From a virus, in the IMG/VR virus record IMGVR_UViG_3300020020_000126, positions 1-30,531 of that record: a stretch of DNA of 30,531 bases, one strand, 5' to 3'. The notes beneath the pieces are model-generated. The model had not been told where the DNA came from, did not search any database, and worked only from the letters and a program-made list of their open reading frames with translations. Positions 6,580 to 12,021 of the stretch are shown in pieces (positions within the stretch are counted from its first letter, which is position 1; each line of letters starts with the position of its first letter). Both the position numbers and the translations under genes were made by a program.

Positions 6580-6869
6580 TGCGATTGTCGAATCATTAAT
6601 GGCCTCACGTTTGTTTACACGTGGAATCTCGATGGAATGTACGTCTGTACGATTTCGAAACTGTTTCCAAACATGAGGCGACCCATGTTGGTCCATGATG
6701 AGTAGGCATGGATGGAATCGAATTGCGATTGGCCTATTAGCCATTCGTCATTCGATCCTATTTCGCGGAATACGTATGTGGCGGTTATGTATTCCTGCAT
6801 TTCTCAAGTCCTTAGTGGCTAAGGGTGAGGCCACAAATGATTCGACAATCACATTCACTATTTCGACAA
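6565..6869. repeat. Inverted repeat (about 45-bp arms) enclosing a 61-aa ORF
   Basis: The left arm 6565-6608 and right arm 6825-6869 are inverted copies, about 39 of 45 positions identical with one indel by my hand alignment. Each arm contains two TTCGACAA/TTGTCGAA boxes about 20 bases apart. Between them lies a 216-base unit with one minus-strand ORF and its ribosome binding site. The layout is that of an invertible segment, a small non-autonomous element or an inverted duplication; no recombinase is present in the window. Confidence 0.65.
6615..6800 (-). CDS. Small hypothetical protein inside the inverted repeat, 61 aa
   Basis: ATG at 6800 with AAGGA nine bases upstream. The protein begins MQEYITATYVFREIGSNDEW and ends YIPSRFHV. 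It is soluble-looking with alternating hydrophobic residues that suggest beta strands, and has no known motif. It is the only ORF with a ribosome binding site in the segment bounded by the inverted repeat, upstream of lsr2. Base composition is AT-richer than in the virion genes. The gene call is moderate; function unknown. Confidence 0.5.
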   Translation of the reverse strand: MQEYITATYVFREIGSNDEWLIGQSQFDSIHAYSSWTNMGRLMFGNSFEIVQTYIPSRFHV

Positions 6870-7331
6870 CTGATTTCGCAAAAGTCCTTGCGAAAACAAT
6901 AGCCGAATACCCATTGGGATATATCCATAAATTCTATGAATACGTATTCATGGGTAAATGGTCCTTATGAATTGCATTGGAATCCACAATGAGAGATTGC
7001 ACGTTATCTCGTTTTATTACCAATCGAGGAACAGAATGGCAATTTCGGACACGGCTCCGCAATGTGATTGCGAATTCGGAAACGCTATTCAATTACCAAA
7101 AGACATGTGCGTATTCCCTATCGCGACTCCGAAATCGCGACAGCATGGTAATAAGACCATGGTTACCCCACGGGACGGGGATAGGGAGAGCACACTCCAA
7201 TCGAGGTCATGAGAGGCCATTTGCGGCCTGAGAGTCAAGCCTAGCGCACATCAGCACCTGTGCACGATCATGACGATGGTTTTTCACTATCTGAAAACAC
7301 ATGTCGTGTGTCCGTTGGGCCGGACATGGGA
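6870..7331. other. Repeat-rich intergenic stretch without a supported gene
   Basis: About 460 bases. Contents include a TTTCGCAA/TTGCGAAA hairpin (6874-6895), the 16-bp palindrome ATGAATACGTATTCAT (6936-6951), two TCGCGA palindromes near 7122-7140, and a TGTCCG/CGGACA hairpin near 7310-7327. Overlapping frames exist on the plus strand (6815-6970 and 6977-7231) but lack ribosome binding sites. It is AT-rich at its left end and adjoins lsr2, so a regulatory, Lsr2-bound or origin-like role is possible. Confidence 0.45.
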
Positions 7332-7355
7332 GGGATGGGCACTATGTCCCATCCC
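7332..7355 (-). terminator. Hairpin after the three-gene micro-operon
   Basis: GGGATGGG and CCCATCCC form an 8-bp GC-rich stem with an 8-base loop, beginning 7 bases past the stop at 7363. There is no T run, so efficiency as an intrinsic terminator is doubtful. A second hairpin lies just beyond at 7310-7327. Confidence 0.5.
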
Positions 7356-7362
7356 AGCCAAA

Positions 7363-7527
7363 TCAGGCCGAATCGTCCGAAAAGTGAATTTCCTGCCTCA
7401 CTGCGGTCGGCGTCGAGCGCCAGTGATCATCTTCGTCCCATAGGTCGCGGATGTCCAGCTCACGCAGGATGTCGGCAAAGTCCTGCGTTACGTTGATATC
7501 GTTGGTTCGTAGCCAATTGCGCTGCAT
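7363..7527 (-). CDS. Small acidic hypothetical protein, 54 aa
   Basis: ATG at 7527 follows AAGGGG eleven bases upstream and AGGAC immediately before. The product starts MQRNWLRTNDINVTQDFADI and continues through an acidic, Trp-containing middle (LRELDIRDLWDEDDHW). It looks like a folded small domain rather than random translation. It starts 7 bases after the stop of the 22-aa gene and belongs to the micro-operon driven from 7792-7820. Small acidic phage proteins are often inhibitors of host enzymes, but here that is only a guess. Confidence 0.65.
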   Translation of the reverse strand: MQRNWLRTNDINVTQDFADILRELDIRDLWDEDDHWRSTPTAVRQEIHFSDDSA

Positions 7528-7534
7528 GTCCTAT

Positions 7535-7603
7535 TCAGCCCCTTCTACGGCCAACGTAGCGGTAACGACGGATAAGGGTGGCTATGGTGCGGATGTACGT
7601 CAT
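7535..7603 (-). CDS. Very small basic peptide, 22 aa
   Basis: ATG at 7603 with TAGGAGCAGGAC directly upstream. The peptide MTYIRTIATLIRRYRYVGRR ends in a further Arg and Gly and is strongly cationic and amphipathic-looking. It lies between the 45-aa membrane gene (9 bases upstream) and the 54-aa gene (7 bases downstream). The tight spacing and good ribosome binding site argue that it is translated, but a 22-codon frame alone is weak evidence. Confidence 0.5.
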   Translation of the reverse strand: MTYIRTIATLIRRYRYVGRRRG

Positions 7604-7612
7604 GTCCTGCTC

Positions 7613-7750
7613 CTACCTGATATGGGTGGTTACTGCCGGTACGTGCCAGATGTACGCAAAGAGCAGTAGGTACCACATGATGGAGGTCTGTACCAGTGTG
7701 AGGTAGAGTGTCCTCGTTACCCCATATGTCCGATTGGATGTGTTGATCAT
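7613..7750 (-). CDS. Small membrane protein, 45 aa, one transmembrane helix
   Basis: ATG at 7750 with AGGAG eight bases upstream. Residues 15-36 (LYLTLVQTSIMWYLLLFAYI and onward) form one hydrophobic helix; the N terminus is polar. It is the first gene of the micro-operon. A TTGATCATG site lies on the opposite strand across its first codons (7743-7751). A single-helix phage membrane peptide might act in superinfection exclusion or membrane perturbation, but nothing in the sequence decides this. Confidence 0.65.
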   Translation of the reverse strand: MINTSNRTYGVTRTLYLTLVQTSIMWYLLLFAYIWHVPAVTTHIR

Positions 7751-7791
7751 GGGGTGTGCTCCTGATCATGAGGCGTGGCGACCTAAGATCA

Positions 7792-7820
7792 ACTGTAGCG
7801 TAAGGGGTGGCCCTTGTCAA
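7792..7820 (-). promoter_or_regulatory. Strong sigma70-type promoter of the micro-operon
   Basis: Perfect TTGACA (7815-7820) followed after 17 bases by TACAGT (7792-7797) on the minus strand, about 40 bases before the ATG at 7750. TGATCTTG-like sites abut both ends: one overlaps the -35 edge (7818-7826) and TTGATCTTA begins just after the -10 (7786). This is the best promoter match in the window. Confidence 0.75.
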
Positions 7821-7910
7821 GATCATTTCACTCAGGGTGACAAGCGACAAAGTGGACATAGGTAAGGGTAACTATATTAGATCATCTATGTGTCAGTGGC
7901 TAGATGGCGG

Positions 7911-8561
7911 TAGGTCTCAAAATGAATAAGGAGAATTTTGGAAGTTGATCATGATTGTAACGGCTTATCTAGTGACGTCCAACTCCATCCCCAAGTAGGA
8001 GCAATTGCAGACAATGTTACAGTCATTCGCCTTTCTAACTCGTTTGCTTTGGATTTCGTATGACAGGGAACGGTAGATAAAAGCCGATCAACACCATAGC
8101 GCTTTGTAACGCGGCTTCCCCCTCCATAAACGTGTTGAACAAGTCGAGTTTGAATATCCGCAGTTTGCCCCACGTAGAAGCCATAGACATTCTTGAGTCT
8201 GAGTACATACACACGAAACGGCGGCTCTACCTGTAAGGCCAGATCGCAAATATCCTCCAAAGCGATTCTTACACTAGAGCATCTTCTACAACACGAGTTG
8301 AATTTATCCTCACTATTCATATCTACATAGAAGTAATCTTGAGTTAAAGGATACGCAGAATTACACGCTAAACAAAATTTATGCTGTGTTGGTTGATCAA
8401 CATCAAAAATGTATTTTCTAGGTCTTCCGGGCACGCGTTCCATAAGGACAATCCTATCACAACAGGTCTTAATCAAAATCTGTAAAGGGAATTTAGAATT
8501 TGATCTTGACAATTATAGGTCTGAAAAAGAATAAAGAGATTTTTTGAAAGTTGATCTTGAT
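7911..8561. repeat. Imperfect direct repeat flanking the GIY-YIG gene
   Basis: Copy A (7911-7955) and copy B (8516-8561) share about 38 of 46 positions, starting TAGGTCT and ending in TTGATC(A/T)TGAT. Copy A touches the last codon of the endonuclease gene; copy B lies upstream of its start. Such flanking repeats can mark insertion or duplication of a mobile gene, or two copies of one control site. Confidence 0.65.
7949..8443 (-). CDS. GIY-YIG endonuclease with N-terminal zinc ribbon, 164 aa
   Basis: I chose ATG 8443 because AGGA lies eight bases upstream; a TTG at 8512 would extend into the repeat. The N-terminal part has CLAC (about 25-28) and CCRRC (about 50-54), a zinc ribbon. The second half has YVLRLKNVYGFYVGQT (about 79-94), the YVL and FYVGQT strands of the GIY-YIG nuclease fold, then a conserved Arg in DIQTRL, a His in QHVYGG and a late Glu in ANELERR as candidate catalytic residues. 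Such proteins cut DNA and often act as free-standing homing endonucleases. The gene is AT-rich compared with its neighbours and flanked by direct repeats, consistent with mobility. Its exact target is unknown. Confidence 0.82.
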   Translation of the reverse strand: MERVPGRPRKYIFDVDQPTQHKFCLACNSAYPLTQDYFYVDMNSEDKFNSCCRRCSSVRIALEDICDLALQVEPPFRVYVLRLKNVYGFYVGQTADIQTRLVQHVYGGGSRVTKRYGVDRLLSTVPCHTKSKANELERRMTVTLSAIAPTWGWSWTSLDKPLQS

Positions 8562-8782
8562 AATAGTTTTGGGGTTTTGGGTAGTTGATGTCGGGTACCC
8601 ACCCGAATTGTGGTTGATGATGTTAGGAATCAGAAAAAGGGACATTATAGACACACACAAGATCAAGTTAATTTTCCGAGAGTTACAACCATACTTTCTT
8701 TTTTCTGTTTGTTTGAGTTTATTTGCTCTTGATCTGGGGTAGCTATCTGCTATTCTGGGTGCATCGAAGGGAGGTGATTTAA
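8444..8782. other. AT-rich intergenic region before the virion operon
   Basis: About 340 bases with direct repeat copy B, three exact TTGATCTTG-type sites, and two plus-strand promoter candidates: TTGACA (8506-8511) with a weak AATAAA 18 bases on, and the better pair at 8729-8756. A hydrophobic frame from TTG 8551 to 8742 has no ribosome binding site and is not called. Confidence 0.5.
8729..8756 (+). promoter_or_regulatory. Candidate promoter of the virion operon
   Basis: TTGATC (8729-8734) and TATTCT (8751-8756) are separated by 16 bases. The predicted transcript would begin near 8763, with a 20-base leader carrying GGGAGGTGATTTAA before the ATG at 8783. The -35 coincides with a TTGATCTGG variant of the operator-like motif, so the same regulator could act here. 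Confidence 0.5.
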
Positions 8783-9127
8783 ATGGGTGATCGTGACGAC
8801 GAGGCTCCTCAGCTCGCCTGGTGGATTCCCGAGAAGGCAGTCAAGGACCTGGAGATGGAAAAGGTCCTGCACGGCAACGAGTCGCACGTGGAGATGGCCA
8901 AGCGCCTGCTGCAAGAGAACCTTCCGATGGCCGCGATGAGCATCAACCACTTGGCACTGTATTCGCCAAGAGAAGAAATTCGGCTCGCCGCTTCCAGGTA
9001 CATCGTAGAACACACTTTGGGTGCTCCCGGTAAGGCTAGTGATTTGCCGACGGGAAAGCACGCTTGGGAGCGTGTTCACGACGCAGTGCTGGTCAAGTCG
9101 GCTCGGATTAACAAGGGCCGCGAGTGA
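8783..9127 (+). CDS. Probable small terminase subunit, 114 aa
   Basis: ATG at 8783 with an excellent GGGAGGTGATTTAA upstream. It is the first gene of the rightward operon, the usual place for the small terminase. Residues 39-80 form helices (AKRLLQENLPMAAMSINHLA, then EEIRLAASRYIVEHTLG), a pattern common in actinophage proteins annotated as small terminase subunits. These recognise phage DNA for packaging and feed it to the large subunit encoded 1.3 kb downstream. No helix-turn-helix can be proved by eye, so the call rests on position and pattern. Confidence 0.6.
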   Translation: MGDRDDEAPQLAWWIPEKAVKDLEMEKVLHGNESHVEMAKRLLQENLPMAAMSINHLALYSPREEIRLAASRYIVEHTLGAPGKASDLPTGKHAWERVHDAVLVKSARINKGRE

Positions 9128-9131
9128 CAAA

Positions 9132-9533
9132 GTGGACAACGTATGGATTGCTGTATTGGCAGCGGTCTTCGCCGCTGTAGCTACTGTGGTTGGTCCAGTT
9201 GTTCTCGCAATCACTAATGGACGACAAAGAACTAGGGAAAAGCGAGAGGATTGGGCAAGGCAAGACGAAGTCGCGGCGCGCCTGTTGAGGGCCAACGCTG
9301 TTACGGACAAGAAGTTGGACATTATTCACGGACTGGTTAATTCGTCACTTACGTCCGCGATGCGCAGCGAACTCGAGGCTTCAGAGCGTGTGGTGGTGCT
9401 GATGGAAGAAGTGATTCGGCTCAACCGTGAAGGCGGGCGGGAGCCGTCTGATATCAGCGTGGTAACGCTGCACACCATGAAAGCCAAGATTAAAGAATTG
9501 CGGGCAAATCTGAATGATCGGATCGAGGCATGA
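9132..9533 (+). CDS. Membrane-anchored hypothetical protein, 133 aa
   Basis: The start is taken as GTG 9132, four bases after the previous stop. Residues 4-28 (VWIAVLAAVFAAVATVVGPV and onward) are a transmembrane helix, followed by a charged helical region (REKREDWARQDEVAARLL) and KLDIIHGLVNSSLTSAMRSE. Similar one-helix proteins with an 'IH.LVNS.LT' segment occur in actinophages, often near lysis or tail genes. Here it lies between the terminase genes. It may be a holin-like or membrane accessory protein; I am not certain. Confidence 0.65.
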   Translation: MDNVWIAVLAAVFAAVATVVGPVVLAITNGRQRTREKREDWARQDEVAARLLRANAVTDKKLDIIHGLVNSSLTSAMRSELEASERVVVLMEEVIRLNREGGREPSDISVVTLHTMKAKIKELRANLNDRIEA

Positions 9534-9943
9534 AGGAGATTGTGGATTGGGTTCTTAAGGTAGTAATTGTCATTGCGTTGGGAATTGGCGTATGGAACGC
9601 GTGGGACGTTCAACGTGGTCAGGCAGCCGAGGAAAAGCGAAATGATTGTCAGGCCGCGTACAACGAGGCGACAAATCGGAGATCGACATTGCTACAGTTG
9701 TACGTCGACCAGGAACGAACTCTTACCCGTGCTGCTGAAGCAGCCGAAGACGATTTGTCTTTAGATCCTGCGATAAATAAAGAACCTCGAACTACCGCAG
9801 AACAAGCAAGAATTAGCCAGAAATTTGCCACGTACCAGGCAGCCCGACGCCAAAAGATTATCGGCCAGACGAAGGCAGATGAGGCGCGAAGGGCTAATAA
9901 GCTACCGCCGCCGCCTAGTGTGGCATGTGAGGCGAGTTCGTGA
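9530..9943 (+). CDS. Membrane-anchored coiled-coil protein, spanin-like, 137 aa
   Basis: ATG at 9530 overlaps the upstream stop as ATGA. Residues 5-26 form one N-terminal helix (IVDWVLKVVIVIALGIGVW), followed by a long charged helical region with Cys at 40 and 133 and a Pro-rich end (KLPPPPSVACEASS). A single N-terminal anchor plus an extracytoplasmic helix is the topology of i-spanin-like or other lysis accessory proteins. The pair 9132-9943 may be a lysis-related module in an unusual place. This is inference from topology alone. Confidence 0.65.
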   Translation: MKEIVDWVLKVVIVIALGIGVWNAWDVQRGQAAEEKRNDCQAAYNEATNRRSTLLQLYVDQERTLTRAAEAAEDDLSLDPAINKEPRTTAEQARISQKFATYQAARRQKIIGQTKADEARRANKLPPPPSVACEASS

Positions 9944-9995
9944 AGCAGAGATGATGAAGAGTGCTCGCGGCGGCGAAGAGGAGGGTAACGATTCG

Positions 9996-10196
9996 ATGGG
10001 GTACTCAGTAATCGTGGTCGGGCTAAACGCGTCGTGTGAGACGGAAGTCCAAGCTACCAAGACAGTGGAAATCTTCGGACGTATTATGGCGGGCTTAGCG
10101 CTTGACGGAATCATGGTAAGTATGAGCATGCAGACGGTTGAGATTGACGAAACCACCCCCTCTGTGGGGGCTGAGGATCTGGAAGGGCCGAGTTGA
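9996..10196 (+). CDS. Small hypothetical protein, 66 aa
   Basis: The same frame is open from further upstream, but ATG 9996 has GAGGAGGG ten bases before it; ATG 9951 is the alternative. The protein begins MGYSVIVVGLNASCETEVQA and looks like a small alpha/beta fold with an acidic tail. The tail contains a CCCCC-TCTGT-GGGGG mini-hairpin in its DNA (10156-10170), encoding PSVGA. Function unknown. Confidence 0.6.
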   Translation: MGYSVIVVGLNASCETEVQATKTVEIFGRIMAGLALDGIMVSMSMQTVEIDETTPSVGAEDLEGPS

Positions 10197-10198
10197 CC

Positions 10199-10381
10199 AT
10201 GATCTATCGGCTAGTTATTAACGATGGCATTAAGCTGTCCGAGAAGCACACTTCCAGTACGACACCCATTCGCATTATGCAGGAAGAGAACGGATTCTTC
10301 CGAATTACCAATGAAGGGCACGGGTTTGAGTGGTGGGTGAAGGACCCGGTGAGTATTAAGATGACCACGCATGAAGAGTGA
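10199..10381 (+). CDS. Small hypothetical protein, 60 aa
   Basis: ATG 10199 follows GGAAGGG eleven bases upstream; TTG 10193 overlaps the previous stop and is an alternative. The sequence MIYRLVINDGIKLSEKHTSS is probably all-beta, with a Trp pair (EWWVKDP) in the last third. It ends three bases before the large terminase start. No family recognised. Confidence 0.6.
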   Translation: MIYRLVINDGIKLSEKHTSSTTPIRIMQEENGFFRITNEGHGFEWWVKDPVSIKMTTHEE

Positions 10382-10384
10382 CCT

Positions 10385-11860
10385 ATGACCGATCCAGCAG
10401 AGGAATTTGACGTCCCGGTAGGTTCCGAAGAACCTCCCGAGGAAGAACTCGGTCCCACCTTCTCGGTCGATAAGAAGAAGTACTTTGAACTCATCAAGTA
10501 CCGACCGCACGGACGGCAGTGGCTTTACCACGAAAGCAATGCCCGATTCAAGATTCCTGTTGCTGGTCGGCGATTTGGTAAGTCGCTGATGACCGGAAAG
10601 GACATCGAGCCGCTGTTGATGGTGCCCAATAAGCGGATCTGGGTCATCGGGCCGACGTACGACCTGGGAGAAAAAGAGTTCCGAGTCATCTGGGACGACA
10701 TGATCGTCCGGTTGGCGTTTGGCCGAGAGCCATCGGTGAAAAAGGCGTACTCGAAAAAGCAAGGGAATATGTTCATCGAGTTTCCGTGGAACACCCGGAT
10801 CGAGGTGAGGTCGGCTGAACGGCCAGACACGTTGGTGGGTGAAGCGCTCGATTACGCTGTTCTATCCGAGGCCGCGAAACACGGTCAGGAGACTTGGGAC
10901 CGTTATGTTCGTCCTGCGCTGTCAGACAAACGCGGTGGAGCCACGTTCGGTACGACACCGGAGGGAATGAACTGGCTGTACCAGATGTGGCAGCTAGGGC
11001 AGAACCCAGAGTTTCCGGATTACGAATCGTGGCGTTACCCGTCGTGGGAGAATTTGCACGTTTATCCGGGTGGCCGTGAAGATCCGGAGATTAAGCTTCT
11101 TGAACGGACAATGCCGAAAGACTGGTTTGACCAGGAGATCGCGGCGCTGTTCACGGCGTTCGTGGGAAAGATTTACGACGAATGGCAAGAAGAAACTCAC
11201 GTTCGTACGGTTAAGTACAATCCGGCGTGGCCGAACTATATGTGTTTCGACTGGGGTTTTGTTAATCCACTGGCTGCCATTGAGTTCCAGGTCGACCCTT
11301 GGGGCCGAGTTTACGTGTGGCGGGAACACTACAAGGAACGGATGATCCTCCGCGATCACCTGATCTATCTGAAGAACCGTCCGCAGCCGGAGGGTTATAA
11401 AATCGACTTGTCTTTTGGCGACGCGGCTGATCCCGAGGCGATCGCGCAGGTGTGCGCGGACTTCGGCCCCTGCTGGGGTGATCCGAAATCCAAGGATATT
11501 TGGATGGACGGCGTTCAGCTCGTCAAGCAATTCCTCCAACTCCAGCAAGTCGGGGACGCGGACGAGTACGGCACGCCGTTGGAAGAGCCTTGGTTGTTTG
11601 TCGATCACGGCTGTGTTAACCTCATTCGTGAATTCAACAATTACCGATCTGCGCCTCCGACATCGGGCAAAACGGACAAAAACCTCAGGGAACGGGCGCA
11701 GGACTGGGACGACCACGCACTTGACGCTCTTCGATACGGCATGATGCACGTTTTCCGACTGGGTGCCAATGTTAGACTGAGTTCCATTTATTCTGCGGAA
11801 GACTTTAAAAAGGTTGATGGTAACGCTGGATTCTTTACAAGCGGAGCAAAGTTCTCGTGA
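10385..11860 (+). CDS. terL: Large terminase subunit (ATPase and nuclease)
   Basis: The 491-aa protein has the expected motor motifs: a Walker A variant AGRRFGKS (60-67), Walker B LDYAVLSE (155-162) and the coupling motif GTTPEG (189-194). The C-terminal RNase H-like nuclease shows CFDWGFVNP (D289), SFGDAADPEA (D346) and WDDHALDALRYG (D442, D443, D447), which can hold two metal ions. It cuts concatemers and pumps DNA through the portal encoded just downstream. Length is normal for the family. ATG 10385 lies three bases after the previous stop. Residues 1-30 are acidic and probably disordered. Confidence 0.95.
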   Translation: MTDPAEEFDVPVGSEEPPEEELGPTFSVDKKKYFELIKYRPHGRQWLYHESNARFKIPVAGRRFGKSLMTGKDIEPLLMVPNKRIWVIGPTYDLGEKEFRVIWDDMIVRLAFGREPSVKKAYSKKQGNMFIEFPWNTRIEVRSAERPDTLVGEALDYAVLSEAAKHGQETWDRYVRPALSDKRGGATFGTTPEGMNWLYQMWQLGQNPEFPDYESWRYPSWENLHVYPGGREDPEIKLLERTMPKDWFDQEIAALFTAFVGKIYDEWQEETHVRTVKYNPAWPNYMCFDWGFVNPLAAIEFQVDPWGRVYVWREHYKERMILRDHLIYLKNRPQPEGYKIDLSFGDAADPEAIAQVCADFGPCWGDPKSKDIWMDGVQLVKQFLQLQQVGDADEYGTPLEEPWLFVDHGCVNLIREFNNYRSAPPTSGKTDKNLRERAQDWDDHALDALRYGMMHVFRLGANVRLSSIYSAEDFKKVDGNAGFFTSGAKFS

Positions 11861-12021
11861 AGCCGGAAGAGATTCCGCAGGAACTCATTGATATCCTCGA
11901 TCTACGTGCGAATAAAAAACACCGTCGCAACGGATCTGTTGTAGAATGTCTGGCGGAAATTCTCACGAGATACGAGGAAATCAGGAGTGACATCAGCCGA
12001 AGAAGCAATTGCGATTATTGA
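11857..12021 (+). CDS. Small helical hypothetical protein, 54 aa
   Basis: GTG 11857 overlaps the terminase stop as GTGA, with GGAG nine bases upstream. The product MKPEEIPQELIDILDLRANK... followed by SVVECLAEILTRYEEI has the two-helix pattern of small proteins often found after actinophage terminases. Its last 35 bases overlap the portal gene in another frame, an unusually long overlap for this operon. Function unknown. Confidence 0.65.
   Translation: MKPEEIPQELIDILDLRANKKHRRNGSVVECLAEILTRYEEIRSDISRRSNCDY

Larger units (their letters stand above)
7743..8734. promoter_or_regulatory. Cluster of TTGATC(A/T)TG-type sites
   Basis: Exact sites on the plus strand: 7743-7751, 7945-7953, 8500-8508 and 8551-8559; on the minus strand: 8658-8666. 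One-mismatch sites: 7762-7770, 7786-7794 and 7818-7826; a two-mismatch form, TTGATCTGG, lies at 8729. The palindrome at 1716-1734 contains two facing copies. All exact copies I found are in or at the edges of non-coding DNA, and several touch promoter elements of the leftward and rightward operons. Confidence 0.55.

Noticed and set aside
6815-6970. Plus-strand 51-codon frame starting GTG, with a plausible sequence (TISTTDFAKVLAKTIAEYPL)
   Set aside because: No ribosome binding site and it lies partly in the inverted repeat arm; kept as non-coding.
6977-7231. Overlapping plus-strand frames of about 84 codons
   Set aside because: Weak start signals and basic low-complexity translations typical of non-coding DNA.
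8506-8535. Plus-strand TTGACA with AATAAA 18 bases on
   Set aside because: The -35 is perfect but the -10 is poor and the spacing long; the 8729-8756 pair better explains the virion operon start.
8551-8742. Hydrophobic plus-strand frame before the virion operon
   Set aside because: TTG start without ribosome binding site, overlaps repeat and promoter elements; composition reflects AT-rich DNA.
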